Source: Selenomonas sp. oral taxon 920 (GTDB taxonomy: Bacteria; Bacillota; Negativicutes; Selenomonadales; Selenomonadaceae). From it: a stretch of DNA of 64,000 nucleotides. The position numbers and the translations under genes were made by a program. Below the pieces are notes generated by a model that worked only from the letters and a program-made list of their open reading frames with translations, was not told the origin of the DNA and searched no databases. Location of the stretch: assembly GCF_001717585.1 (NCBI RefSeq), contig NZ_CP017042.1:248001-312000 (forward strand), in the 5' to 3' direction. Shown here piece after piece: positions 1 to 9,097 of this stretch. Numbering within the stretch: the first letter of the stretch is position 1; each line of letters opens with the position of its first letter.

Positions 1-1604
1 CTGATAAAGTGGTCGGTCTCACGGAACTCTTCCCCATCTCCATCGTCCGGTGTCTCCTTTCGGCTCAGTTCAAAACGTTCGCCGAGCCGCTCCATTAGTA
101 TCGCCTTGCCGTCCGGCAGAGGCTGTGCAAGCATTTTTTCGCGGTACTTTTCCACGGCATCGGCATCGAAATCATAGTCCTTGAACGCGCCCTTTTCCGC
201 CTCTGCGTTCATCGTCAGAATCTCCCACAGGGTATCGCTCGGGACGATGAGCAGGGGGACATAGCCGTCGTGCACACTGCGGCGTACGGCATAGCTGTAC
301 GCCGCCATAATCGGATCGTCGTCCGCCATCGGCGGGAAGTACATCAGGGAGCAGTCTGCCCTGCCGCAGTTCAGGTACTGCATGATTGCGGCAGCGACGT
401 CGCTTGGCGCCTCATCTTCATTTTCCTTCCGCTCGGCGCTGTTCCGCTTCCACGCCTCCCACCGCTGTGCGATGGTCGCCGCCATTGCTGCATAGTAGTC
501 CTCATCGAACGGGACGAACAGATATGCCTCGTCGTCGAACTCCTCCGAGAAGTACTGCTCCGTACCGAAGTACGCTAAGGCATGATTGTCGATGTCCGAG
601 GGAAAGGAGGGGGCCTCGCCGTCGTAGTAATACTGTGCGAACGCCGTGCCCTCCTCGCCAAAGAAGCCGTGCATCAGAATCCCGTGCAGTTCGTCGCGGA
701 TAAAGGGGCGCAGGTCGGTATCTGCCGGATGCTCCCGCACGGCGCGGACAGTCGCCGCATACTGGCGGACGAACCAATCCGCCATCAGCTCATGCTCGAT
801 GCACCAGCGCAGATAGATCGCGAGGTGGTTGTACGCCGTGATCTCGTCCACGGGCAGCTTCTTTTCGCGCAGGCTGTCGAGGTGCCACTGCGCATTGTCC
901 ATTACGAGATCGGTGAAGTCCTCGGGCGCGAGTGCGCTGCGCCTCTCCGGATCAATGACGAAGCTCACACGACGCTCGTCAAAGAGGTTCAGCAGCTCTT
1001 TTGCACTGCGGTCGAACTTGTAGTTGAGTTCATCCCGGTAGAGTGGGATGATCTGATAGAAATTGACCTCATCGCCGTTTGGGAGGGGGCAGACGGTGTC
1101 TCCTCCGCCTTTGATCTGCGCGCTGACGATCAGGGCAGCGGTCAGCTTGGTGTTCTCGGCATAGCAGCGAGCCCTATTATCAATGGTATGCCCCCAGCAA
1201 AGCCATGTATCGTCCTCGATCGGCAGACGTGCGAGGTTCTTCAGCAGGCGGATCGGCCAGTAGTGCACTTCATCGTCCTCGTGGATCTTCCAGTCGGGCG
1301 GCAGGGCGATCGCGAGTTCCGCGCGTTCGAGCTTGTATTCGGCGAGTTCTTTTGGCACGTTCATACGGTGTGCGCCCATCCCGAGGGTGACGAGCATATA
1401 GTAGTTGCGTTCCTCGGTCGGATCGACAATGCAGATGTCCAGGTGGATGTCCGGCGAGACAATCTCATGAAAGACGTTTGCATACGTGCCGAAGTTCGTC
1501 TCAATGTAACTTTCGACGATCTCCAGTTCTTCCTCGGTATAGACCTCTGTGGGCATTGGGGCTTTCTTTTTATATGCAGAATCATTTCTGCCAATTTTTT
1601 TCAT
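1..1604 (-). CDS. SUFU-domain protein, 3' end outside window
   Basis: The ATG at 1604 follows a good ribosome site (AAAGGAGAACACG), and the frame stays open to the left edge, giving at least 534 residues with the C-terminus missing. Residues about 20-170 resemble the bacterial suppressor-of-fused (SUFU) domain: HLDICIVDPTEERNYY, LVTLGMGAHRMNVP and ERAELAIALPPDWK. The rest is acidic and I could not assign it. The start overlaps the end of the preceding gene by 23 bp, so it is the last visible gene of a three-gene operon. Bacterial SUFU proteins have been proposed as immunity proteins of polymorphic toxin systems; no toxin gene is visible here, so that role is only a possibility. Confidence 0.8.
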   Translation of the reverse strand, partial: MKKIGRNDSAYKKKAPMPTEVYTEEELEIVESYIETNFGTYANVFHEIVSPDIHLDICIVDPTEERNYYMLVTLGMGAHRMNVPKELAEYKLERAELAIALPPDWKIHEDDEVHYWPIRLLKNLARLPIEDDTWLCWGHTIDNRARCYAENTKLTAALIVSAQIKGGGDTVCPLPNGDEVNFYQIIPLYRDELNYKFDRSAKELLNLFDERRVSFVIDPERRSALAPEDFTDLVMDNAQWHLDSLREKKLPVDEITAYNHLAIYLRWCIEHELMADWFVRQYAATVRAVREHPADTDLRPFIRDELHGILMHGFFGEEGTAFAQYYYDGEAPSFPSDIDNHALAYFGTEQYFSEEFDDEAYLFVPFDEDYYAAMAATIAQRWEAWKRNSAERKENEDEAPSDVAAAIMQYLNCGRADCSLMYFPPMADDDPIMAAYSYAVRRSVHDGYVPLLIVPSDTLWEILTMNAEAEKGAFKDYDFDADAVEKYREKMLAQPLPDGKAILMERLGERFELSRKETPDDGDGEEFRETDHFI

Positions 1605-2013
1605 CGTGTTCTCCTTTATGACTGAGGAGCAGGCTCTCCAGCATCGTTTCCAGAAGGCTTGTCGGTGTGATGACGAATCCCTCCGCCGTGATTTTTTCAT
1701 TGAAGAAATCAACGGAGCGGTCGTGGTCAAGGAAGTGATTCCGTGCCAGGTATTGCCCGACATCGTCGAGGGTAAAGGCACACTCCCTGAGCGCCGTGTC
1801 GGTGAAGGAGTTGGCGTAATGGATGCTCTTCATCGTGCGCTTCCGCTTTGTCGCCGGGTAGGCGTTGCATAGTGCCTGTCGGAGCGCTGTCGCCATTTGT
1901 GCGGGCGAGGCATCCTCTGTGACCGGCATGGATGGGAGGATGCGCTCACGGCAAAGGTGCGCGTACAGTGTGCGGAACTTTTCTGCAAGTACGGTATCAT
2001 CATGGTCAGTCAT
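1582..2013 (-). CDS. hypothetical protein, 143 aa
   Basis: No family recognised. It is a soluble, charged 143-residue protein without signal peptide or membrane segment, with leucine-rich stretches at both ends. It starts 9 bp after the stop of the zinc-ribbon gene, behind a GTGAGG ribosome site, and its end overlaps the start of the SUFU gene by 23 bp. This tight packing argues for translational coupling and a function shared with its two neighbours. Its codon use is like theirs. Confidence 0.7.
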   Translation of the reverse strand: MTDHDDTVLAEKFRTLYAHLCRERILPSMPVTEDASPAQMATALRQALCNAYPATKRKRTMKSIHYANSFTDTALRECAFTLDDVGQYLARNHFLDHDRSVDFFNEKITAEGFVITPTSLLETMLESLLLSHKGEHDEKNWQK

Positions 2014-2022
2014 GGCTGCGCC

Positions 2023-3108
2023 TCACGTCTGCTGGTGCTGCATGGAGACAATCTGACAGTCGGGGCAGAACTCGATGTAGAGCGTGCCCTCCATATAGTC
2101 CGTCAGCGCATCCCAATGAATCTGCATGAGATACTTCATCGGCTGCCCGCAGTCGGGGCAGGTCGTGTATTCCCAGTCTTGCCACCAGAGCGCAAAGCCG
2201 CCGAGCGTGCAGACATCCTCGAAGCGTGCGCCGCAGAACAGAGGAACAGGCGTCTCGCCGAGGATGAGATCGTTTTCAAAAATCCTGACAAGCTCCTCTT
2301 CGATATACATGGTATCGCCCGCATCCTCGCAGGAAAGCACCTCGCTGCCGCCGTCGAGCGCATAGCGGCTCAGCCTCGGTCCCTCATACGAAACGCAGTT
2401 CGGACAGCAGGTCGCTGTGAGGATGCCGTCGATGCCGAGGAAGTGCAGACGCGCATCCCGTCCGTCGAGGACGAGCATATCCGCCATGCGGCTGCCGCAG
2501 TGCGGGCAGTGTTCCTCCCGTGGTCGGGCAATGCGGACGGGCGAGCGGCGGAGCTCTTCCTCCGATGCGGCGTGCACCAGCGTATAGCAGGTGTCGAAAT
2601 TCAGCGTGCGCCGTCGCCCCTCGCGGTCGAATGTCCAGCCGCCGCACTGCGCATAGACAGAGGGGGTGACGTGCAGCTTCCCGCGCCACGGGCGCGGATT
2701 GCGTTCGAGCGCAAGGAGTGCCGCAAGGGATTGGTCGTCTCCCTGCATACCGAGGCACATCATAAGCTCGTTCGCCTCATGTGCGGCATCCGTCTCCATC
2801 AGTGCTGCGATCAGTCCGTCCCGCACGTCCGTCGGTGCATGATAGTAGAGTGCCGAGGGCCAGAAGGAACGTGCCGCGAGTGCCGCGCGTGGGATCTCCG
2901 GCGCGAGCCGTCCGCGACAGCAGAGCAGATACCAGAAGTCATCGGGAACATCCTCGATCTGCGCGATGATCTCCTGCTCCTTTGCCGAGACCTCCTCGGG
3001 CGTCCATGAGAGTGCCGCACGGCGATTCGCCGCCGTCCTGCAGCGCCAGCAGAGTCCCTTGTAGCCGAGCTCCGTGCCGCAGTCGGGGCACTGGTAGGGC
3101 AGCGTCAT
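2023..3108 (-). CDS. zinc-ribbon protein, DUF1963-like C-terminus
   Basis: A 361-residue cytoplasmic protein with three pairs of cysteine knuckles: CPDCG with CWRC at residues 8-23, CPHCG with CPNC near 200-245, and CPDCG with CPDC near 318-352. They should bind structural zinc. The stretch GGFALWWQDWEY just before the last ribbon resembles the GG-x-P-x-W-x-Q signature of DUF1963/YwqG-type proteins. The middle (about 35-125) looks helical and repeat-like. It is the first gene of the operon that continues with the 143-aa protein and the SUFU protein. The function is unknown; ribosome site and start are clear. Confidence 0.7.
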   Translation of the reverse strand: MTLPYQCPDCGTELGYKGLCWRCRTAANRRAALSWTPEEVSAKEQEIIAQIEDVPDDFWYLLCCRGRLAPEIPRAALAARSFWPSALYYHAPTDVRDGLIAALMETDAAHEANELMMCLGMQGDDQSLAALLALERNPRPWRGKLHVTPSVYAQCGGWTFDREGRRRTLNFDTCYTLVHAASEEELRRSPVRIARPREEHCPHCGSRMADMLVLDGRDARLHFLGIDGILTATCCPNCVSYEGPRLSRYALDGGSEVLSCEDAGDTMYIEEELVRIFENDLILGETPVPLFCGARFEDVCTLGGFALWWQDWEYTTCPDCGQPMKYLMQIHWDALTDYMEGTLYIEFCPDCQIVSMQHQQT

Positions 3109-3247
3109 GATCGGCTCCTTTCCGTGATTCCTGTTGTGGGAATATTCATCTGTTTTATGATAGTATAGATGTATTGCGGCTTCAATAGGTCTTTTGGGTA
3201 AGATTGACCATCAAAAACAGTCTTGACATGGATCAAGGCAGTCCTTC
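3109..3247. other. intergenic gap, possible operon promoter
   Basis: This gap lies between the zinc-ribbon gene and the MATE remnant, both on the minus strand. A minus-strand TTGAAG-N17-TATCAT pair near 3165-3193 could be the promoter of the SUFU operon; the match is weak. Nothing else was recognised. Confidence 0.3.
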
Positions 3248-3667
3248 CTACAGATATCCGTATTGCTTCCGCTTCTGCCAAAGGAGCAGGAAGGTGAGCG
3301 ATGCGCCGAAGAAGTAGAGAATCGGGTGCAGGAAGGTCATGCCGAGCACGGCAATCATCGTGCTGAGAATGACGCAGACGAGGACGAGCAGGGAGAAATT
3401 TTCGCGTGCATGGCGATTTTCGCCCGCGCCGAGCTGCGCTGCAACGAGCGCACTCCCGCCCGTGCCGAGCATGGTTGCAAGCACAATCGTGAGCGGGATG
3501 AACGGCATGACGATGTTGATCGCCGACAGTCCATCCGTCCCGACGGCCTGCGCGACGAAGAAGCCGTCGACGATGAAGTTCACATTCATAAAGAGCTGTG
3601 ACACGATCATCGGCACGGCAAACGCGAGCAGTGTGCGGTAGGTGATGGGCTGGGATAGCTGCGCCAC
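3248..3667 (-). pseudogene. MATE family efflux transporter remnant (internal deletion)
   Basis: The GTG at 3667 sits behind a strong AAAGGAGGATGTTCC ribosome site. The 139 residues begin as a typical MATE Na+ or H+/drug antiporter (AFAVPMIVSQLFMNVNFIVD, then GTGGSALVAAQLGAGE), covering roughly the first three membrane helices. At about residue 123 the sequence jumps from HPILYFFGAS to TFLLLWQKRKQYGYL, which looks like the extreme C-terminus of the same family. MATE proteins are normally about 450 residues, so some 300 codons appear to have been lost in frame. The product is unlikely to transport anything. Start signals are intact, so the deletion may be recent. Confidence 0.7.
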
Positions 3668-3734
3668 GGAACATCCTCCTTTTTGTAGTTCTGCTATCCT
3701 AGCATAAAGCGGAACAGACGCGCAAGTGGGGAAT

Positions 3735-3763
3735 TTGCAAAATCCTGCCGCATTTGGTACACT
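3735..3763 (+). promoter_or_regulatory. predicted promoter of the menaquinone genes
   Basis: TTGCAA at 3735-3740, a 17-bp spacer and TACACT at 3758-3763, 33 bp before the mqnE start codon. The match to sigma-70-type boxes is moderate. Confidence 0.5.
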
Positions 3764-3796
3764 TGCGGGAGTGTCATTAAGGAGAGAATATCGTAC

Positions 3797-4894
3797 ATGA
3801 GTGATCGAAAGAAAGCCCGTGCCGCCGCCGAGCGCGGGGCGCGGCTGACGAGGGAGGATGCGCTCGCCCTCTACGAGGACAACGATCTCCTCGCGCTCGC
3901 CGCGTGGGCGCGTGCGGCGAAGGAGCGCGAGAGCGGGAAGAACGTCTACTATACGGTGAACCGCCACATCAATCTCACGAATATATGCAGTGCAAACTGT
4001 CCGCTCTGTGCGTTCCAGGTGGAGCAGGGGGATGCGCGCGGCTATATTATGGAAACGGATGATGTAGCTCGCGTGCTGGAACTGGCGAAAAATACGCCGC
4101 GCCTCACGGAAATCCATATCGTGAGTGCCCTGCATCCCGATCGTCCCTTCTCCTACTACGAGGGGGTCGTGCGGCAGGTGCGTGCGGCACTTCCGCACGC
4201 GGATATCAAGGCGTTCACGCCCGTGGAGGTTGTGAACTTTGCAAAGACGGAGGGGACTTCTGTCCGCGACATTCTGCGTACGCTGCAGGCGGCGGGACTG
4301 TCGTCCCTCCCCGGAGGTGGCGCAGAGATTCTGTCCGACCGCGTCCGCGCCATCATCTGCCCGAACAAGGCAACGCGTGCCGAGTGGCTCGACTGTATGC
4401 GTACGGCGCACGAACTCGGCATCCGCACAAATGCCTCCATGATGTACGGGCACATCGAGACGGTCGAGGAGCGCATCGACCACCTGCTTGCCCTGCGCGA
4501 GCTGCAGGATGAGACGGGCGGCTTTCAGGCATTCATGCTCTTTCCGTTTCATCCAGAGAACACGGCTCTCGGCGCGGAGCGGAAGCTCGCGCGCGTCGGC
4601 TCGTGGGAGGATATGAAGATGCTCGCACTCTCACGCCTTGTCCTCGACAATGTGGCACATTTCAAGGCGTTCTGGGTCATGCTGACGCAGCCCATCGCGC
4701 AGCTTGCCCTTGGCTTCGGTGCGGACGATCTCGACGGCACGATTGGGGAGGAGAAGATCATCCATGCGGCGGGCGCACAGACGCAGACGGGCATCACGCG
4801 ACGCGAACTCGACGCGATGATTCGCGAGGCGGGCTATGTGCCTGTGGAGCGTGACACGTTTTATCAGCCGATTGCGGCAGGGGAGGGCGCATGA
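3797..4894 (+). CDS. mqnE: aminofutalosine synthase MqnE
   Basis: Radical SAM enzyme of the futalosine menaquinone pathway; it joins the enolpyruvyl benzoate made by MqnA to SAM-derived adenosine to give 6-amino-6-deoxyfutalosine. The 365 residues are a normal length. The 4Fe-4S cysteines are C64, C68 and C71 in CSANCPLC. MqnE-type signatures follow: LSSLPGGGAEIL, MMYGHIETVEERIDHLL, LRELQDETGGFQAF, and a C-terminal ALGFGADDLDGT. These distinguish it from its sister MqnC downstream. Ribosome site AAGGAGAG. The stop overlaps the mqnC start (ATGA), implying coupled translation. MqnA and MqnD are not in the window. Confidence 0.93.
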   Translation: MSDRKKARAAAERGARLTREDALALYEDNDLLALAAWARAAKERESGKNVYYTVNRHINLTNICSANCPLCAFQVEQGDARGYIMETDDVARVLELAKNTPRLTEIHIVSALHPDRPFSYYEGVVRQVRAALPHADIKAFTPVEVVNFAKTEGTSVRDILRTLQAAGLSSLPGGGAEILSDRVRAIICPNKATRAEWLDCMRTAHELGIRTNASMMYGHIETVEERIDHLLALRELQDETGGFQAFMLFPFHPENTALGAERKLARVGSWEDMKMLALSRLVLDNVAHFKAFWVMLTQPIAQLALGFGADDLDGTIGEEKIIHAAGAQTQTGITRRELDAMIREAGYVPVERDTFYQPIAAGEGA

Positions 4895-5916
4895 GAATCT
4901 CGGAGCGGGAGGCGGCAGACCTACTCACGCACGGCGACCCCATCGACCTTGGACGCGCGGCGGATGCGGAGCGGCGGCGGCGGTTCGGCGATACGGTGAC
5001 ATTCATCGTTGACCGCAACATCAACTATACAAATGTATGCGTGAACGAATGCCGTTTCTGTGCCTTCTATACGAAACAGGATGCGGAGAATGCGTATCTC
5101 CTGCCGATGGAGGAGATTCTCGCGAAGGTCGGCGAGACAGCGGAGGCGGGCGGTACGCAGGTCATGATCCAGGGCGGCATTCACCCCGATCTGCCGCTTT
5201 CCTACTATGAAGATATGCTGCGTGCGATCCGTGACCGCTATCCCTCCATCGTGATCCACTCCTTTACGGCGACGGAGATTCTGTACTTTGCCGAAAAGGA
5301 GGGCATTACGATTGAGGACACGCTGCGCCGCCTGCAGGATGCGGGGCTTGCCTCGCTCCCCGGCGGCGGTGCGGAGATCCTCGTCGACCGCGTACGCAAG
5401 CTCATCGCACCAAAGAAGATCATGACCGAGGACTGGCTGCGCGTGATGCGGACGGCACACAAGATCGGCATGGAGTCGACGGCGACGATGGTGATCGGCT
5501 TCGGCGAGACGATGGCGGAACGAGTGGAGCACATGGAGCACATTCGACGGCTGCAAGAGGAGACGGGCGGCTTCCGCGCATTCATCACATGGACGTTCCA
5601 GCCGGGCAATACCGCACTCGGCGGGGAGAAGACTTCGAGCTGGGACTATATGCGGACGCTTGCCGTCACGCGTCTCTACATGGACAATGTCGCGCACATA
5701 CAGGGATCGTGGGTCACGCAGGGCGAGCGCATCGGACAGCTGACGCTTGGCTTCGGCGCGGACGATCTCGGGAGCATCATGCTTGAGGAGAATGTCGTGC
5801 GTGCGGCGGGGACGCGGTACAATATGTCGATTAAGAAGATGATTGATCTGATACGCGGTGCGGGCAGAGAGCCGGCGCAGCGCGACACGCGCTATCGCGT
5901 GATACGGAGGTTTTAG
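4891..5916 (+). CDS. mqnC: cyclic dehypoxanthine futalosine synthase MqnC
   Basis: Radical SAM enzyme that cyclises dehypoxanthine futalosine, the next stage of the futalosine menaquinone route. It has 341 residues, the usual size. DRNINYTNVCVNECRFCAFY carries the cluster cysteines C50, C54 and C57. Other family features are GGIHPDLPLSYYEDML, LASLPGGGAEILVDRVR and LTLGFGADDLGS. It overlaps mqnE by 4 bp, and the MTAP-like gene follows 1 bp after its stop, so the three genes form one translation-coupled operon. MqnC and MqnE are paralogues; assignment rests on the GFGETMAERVEHM and WTFQPGNTALGG segments. Confidence 0.93.
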   Translation: MRISEREAADLLTHGDPIDLGRAADAERRRRFGDTVTFIVDRNINYTNVCVNECRFCAFYTKQDAENAYLLPMEEILAKVGETAEAGGTQVMIQGGIHPDLPLSYYEDMLRAIRDRYPSIVIHSFTATEILYFAEKEGITIEDTLRRLQDAGLASLPGGGAEILVDRVRKLIAPKKIMTEDWLRVMRTAHKIGMESTATMVIGFGETMAERVEHMEHIRRLQEETGGFRAFITWTFQPGNTALGGEKTSSWDYMRTLAVTRLYMDNVAHIQGSWVTQGERIGQLTLGFGADDLGSIMLEENVVRAAGTRYNMSIKKMIDLIRGAGREPAQRDTRYRVIRRF

Positions 5917-5917
5917 C

Positions 5918-6766
5918 ATGGCAGAGCAACAGGTTCCTGCGGCGGGATATGCCATCATCGGCGGCTCGGGGACGCTGTCGAGCGATTTCCCGCGCGCCTC
6001 GATGGCGGCGGATGTGGAGATCCTCGCGGACGGGCTGCACTTTGCAACACCCTACGGCGAGAGTCCTGCGTTCCGCCTCTTCTCCGTCGCGGGACGGCGC
6101 GTGCTGACCTGCCGTATGCACGGCTGGCGCAGCGGCGTGACGCGCGCGGATGCCTCGCGGCAGGTGTTCTGGGTGCTGCGGCAGGCGGGCGTGCGGCGCA
6201 TTCTCTCCGAGGGCGGCGTCGGGACGGTGAACCCACTGCTCGACCCGCGCGACTTCCTCATCCCCGACGATTACCTTGATATGTCCGTGCGCAAGGATGT
6301 CATGCTCGACGGGCGCTATCTGCTCGTGATGCGGGATGCGCTCTGCGCGGAACTTCGCACGGCGCTAATTGAGGAAACGAGGAAGCGCTATACGGGGCGC
6401 ATCTTTGACCGCGGCATCTACGCCGTCACTGACGGGCGGCATTTCGAGAGTCCTGCCGAGATCGCGATGCTGAAAGGGCACGCGGACATCGTGGGGCAGA
6501 GCCTCGCGCCCGAGGTCTACCTTGCGCGCGAGATCGGCGCGTGCTATGCGGGGCTGTATTTCGTCGTCAACTACGGCGAGGGCATCCGCCCGTGGTCACA
6601 CGACACGCTCACGCAGATTTTCTACGACGATGCTCCCATGATCGGCGACATCCTGCTCGCCGCCATCCGCAGCGTTCCCGCCGAGGAGAGCGCCTGCGAA
6701 TGCCGCAGCCTGCGCAAGGAGACACTGCTCAAGGACGTCTACAACGCAGAGTCGGATAAGGGTTGA
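5918..6766 (+). CDS. MTAP/PNP family nucleoside phosphorylase, likely futalosine pathway
   Basis: A 282-residue member of the 5'-methylthioadenosine/purine nucleoside phosphorylase family: GGSGTL near residue 16 for phosphate binding, SEGGVGTVNPLLDPRDFLIP, and ADIVGQSLAPEVYLAREIG near residues 195-215. It directly follows mqnC in the operon. The pathway needs an enzyme that removes adenine from aminofutalosine between the MqnE and MqnC steps, usually a hydrolase (MqnB or MTA nucleosidase). I infer that this phosphorylase fills that step. Alternatively it salvages methylthioadenosine and is only co-transcribed. Family confidence is high, substrate confidence moderate. Confidence 0.78.
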   Translation: MAEQQVPAAGYAIIGGSGTLSSDFPRASMAADVEILADGLHFATPYGESPAFRLFSVAGRRVLTCRMHGWRSGVTRADASRQVFWVLRQAGVRRILSEGGVGTVNPLLDPRDFLIPDDYLDMSVRKDVMLDGRYLLVMRDALCAELRTALIEETRKRYTGRIFDRGIYAVTDGRHFESPAEIAMLKGHADIVGQSLAPEVYLAREIGACYAGLYFVVNYGEGIRPWSHDTLTQIFYDDAPMIGDILLAAIRSVPAEESACECRSLRKETLLKDVYNAESDKG

Positions 6767-6791
6767 CGGAAGACTTCTAAAAATGTATAGG
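6763..6791 (+). promoter_or_regulatory. predicted promoter of the helicase-HNH cassette
   Basis: TTGACG at 6763-6768, a 17-bp spacer and TATAGG at 6786-6791. The -35 box overlaps the stop codon of the preceding phosphorylase gene, so the cassette can be transcribed independently although it sits tight behind the menaquinone operon. Confidence 0.6.
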
Positions 6792-6814
6792 CGTCGGAGG
6801 AGGAACAACGAAAC

Positions 6815-9097
6815 ATGAAGTGCGAATACATCGACTTTCCGGCAGCAGGAGAAGTGCATCCAATTCCTGGGAGTAATGCCCGGCATCCGTATCGTCACCA
6901 GTTGGATGCGATCCGCGCCCTTGATCGTATGGATGAAGAAAATGCCAGTTATAGTACCCTTGTGGTGCTTCCCACAGGAGGAGGGAAAACGTATACGGCT
7001 TCCACTTGGCTTCTTCGTCATGCGCTCGACAAAAGGAAAAAAATTCTCTGGCTTGCCCATCGGCAGACACTTCTTGACCAAGCTGCTGAATCCTTCCAGA
7101 AATTTGCCTACGCTGCTGAAATTCCCCACATATCGTCTTTCCGCTATCGTATTGTGTCCGGTTCATCGAATCATGATAAAACGATCAACATTGATCCGAA
7201 GGACGATTTGCTCATCATCAGCAAGGACAGTATTGGCAGGGAGACCAATCTGGCGCGTCTTGCCCCGTGGCTTGCGGGAGAGGACGAGATTTTCCTCGTC
7301 GTGGATGAAGCCCATCACTCCACGGCAAAAACATATCGGCGCGTCATTGATTTCGTCAAGGAAAAGGTGGAGCATGTGAAACTGATTGGTCTCACGGCGA
7401 CGCCCTTCCGTACTGCCGAGAATGAACAGGGGCTTTTGGCGCGTATCTATAAAGACGGCATGTCAGGTGGTAAATCGAAGAAAAATGACATCGGCATTGC
7501 CTACAAAATCGATCTCAAGGAACTCATCAATCGACAAATCCTCTCGCATCCTCATTTTGAAACATACTATACGGATGAGGAGTATGGCAAAGATTTGGGG
7601 CTTGAGGCGTTGGAAAGCATCCAGAACCTTGATACACTTTCTCCCGAGCTGTCCCAAAGCATCGCGGAGAGCGGGCCGCGCAACAAGCTGATTGTGGATA
7701 CCTATTTGAAGAAGGCTGACGAATATGGGCAGACCATTGTCTTTGCCGTCAGTATTGACCATGCGATTGCTCTTGCAAAACTGTTCAACAAGGCGGGCAT
7801 TAAGGCAGAGTACATCGTATCTTCCATTAAAGATATGGGAACGGGTGTGACCATCAGTGCCAAGGAAAACGATCGCAAACTCGAAGCCTTCCGCAGCGGT
7901 GATGTAGAGGTTTTGGTGAATGTAAATATTCTCACCGAGGGCGTTGATCTGCCCATGACGAAAACCGTGTTCCTCGCCCGTCCGACCGTGTCTACCATTC
8001 TTATGACACAGATGATCGGCCGTGCGCTGCGCGGTGAAAAAGCGGGCGGCACCAATATCGCCTACATTGTCTCTTTTGTTGATAACTGGAATGAACATAT
8101 CGCATGGGTCAGTCCGGATACAATTTTTGTCGGAGATAGCGAGTGGCCGCCGAAGGATAGTCCGGAGTATAAAAAGCAACAAATTCGATGGATCGCAATT
8201 TCCAAAATCGAGGAATTCGCTGCTGTCCTAAACGATGCGATCGATACCACACAGCTTGAGGCGGTTTCTTTTTGGGAGCTTATTCCCGTGGGAATGTATG
8301 CGTTCCAATACATCAACGAGGAGGGGGTCGATTTCTCCTATCAGGTCATGGTGTACAACAGCACCCAAGATGCCTATGAGGAAATGATGCAGGCACTCCC
8401 AGTGCTGTTTGAGGGAATCCATACCGACGACGAATATCTCTCCGACGATGCGCTGAACAAATTGGAGGCGGAATGCAAAAAGCGTTTTTTCCATCGTGAT
8501 ATGGTGCCGCCCTACGACCCCAGAGATGTGCGGCATATCTTGACATACTACGCGCAGAAGGAATCCGAGCCAAAATTCTATACGTTTGACCAAGTGGATC
8601 GAAGCAAGCTGGATGTTCCTGCGATTGCCAAGTACATTTGGGACGAAGATCTTGGACAAAAGAAGACAAAGGAATACCTCGATCAACTTTGGGAAGGCAT
8701 CGACGATAATCTTCTGCAGCTGTTTTTTGGAAAAAAGATATATTTTCTTAACAGAGTGCGTATTGAACTTATGAAGCTCACTGACCCGGATATTTATGCG
8801 TCGAAGTCGAATGTGACTTACGATCAAATAACCTTAGAGGACCTTCCTTTGGATAAAATCAAGGAATTTGATCCTGCATTGGAAAAAGAATTGCGGGAGG
8901 GGGCTTTTGCCAAGGCGAAAGTTCCTTCCGGCTATGTTTGTGCGCATTGCGGAAACGTATTTCCTGATCGGCGATACCTCAATGTAGACCATATCATCCC
9001 CATGAACCAGGGAGGGCTCTCTGTGCCCGAGAATTTGCAGATTCTTTGTCGTAGCTGCAACGCCAAGAAGGGCGACCGCTTGGAAGGGAAATACTGA
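6815..9097 (+). CDS. SF2 DEAH-box helicase with C-terminal HNH nuclease domain
   Basis: A 760-residue two-headed protein. The N-terminal half is a superfamily 2 helicase: HPYRHQLDAI at 24-33, Walker A PTGGGKT at 53-59, DEAH at 164-167, TATPFR at 194-199, TEGVDLP at 374-380 and motif VI QMIGRALRG at 399-407, similar to the helicase module of restriction-type enzymes. After a long unassigned middle, residues 703-760 form an HNH endonuclease: C709-x2-C712, DH at 725-726, N740 and C745-x2-C748. It uses more A/T-ending codons than the flanking genes, a sign of acquisition. Ribosome site GGAGGAGG. A helicase-nuclease fusion between housekeeping genes with its own promoter suggests antiphage defence; this is inference. 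Confidence 0.88.
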   Translation: MKCEYIDFPAAGEVHPIPGSNARHPYRHQLDAIRALDRMDEENASYSTLVVLPTGGGKTYTASTWLLRHALDKRKKILWLAHRQTLLDQAAESFQKFAYAAEIPHISSFRYRIVSGSSNHDKTINIDPKDDLLIISKDSIGRETNLARLAPWLAGEDEIFLVVDEAHHSTAKTYRRVIDFVKEKVEHVKLIGLTATPFRTAENEQGLLARIYKDGMSGGKSKKNDIGIAYKIDLKELINRQILSHPHFETYYTDEEYGKDLGLEALESIQNLDTLSPELSQSIAESGPRNKLIVDTYLKKADEYGQTIVFAVSIDHAIALAKLFNKAGIKAEYIVSSIKDMGTGVTISAKENDRKLEAFRSGDVEVLVNVNILTEGVDLPMTKTVFLARPTVSTILMTQMIGRALRGEKAGGTNIAYIVSFVDNWNEHIAWVSPDTIFVGDSEWPPKDSPEYKKQQIRWIAISKIEEFAAVLNDAIDTTQLEAVSFWELIPVGMYAFQYINEEGVDFSYQVMVYNSTQDAYEEMMQALPVLFEGIHTDDEYLSDDALNKLEAECKKRFFHRDMVPPYDPRDVRHILTYYAQKESEPKFYTFDQVDRSKLDVPAIAKYIWDEDLGQKKTKEYLDQLWEGIDDNLLQLFFGKKIYFLNRVRIELMKLTDPDIYASKSNVTYDQITLEDLPLDKIKEFDPALEKELREGAFAKAKVPSGYVCAHCGNVFPDRRYLNVDHIIPMNQGGLSVPENLQILCRSCNAKKGDRLEGKY

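Noticed and set aside
582-1625. 347-aa plus-strand open frame over the SUFU gene
   Set aside because: It is the antisense of the SUFU coding frame, has no ribosome site, and lacks any family pattern.
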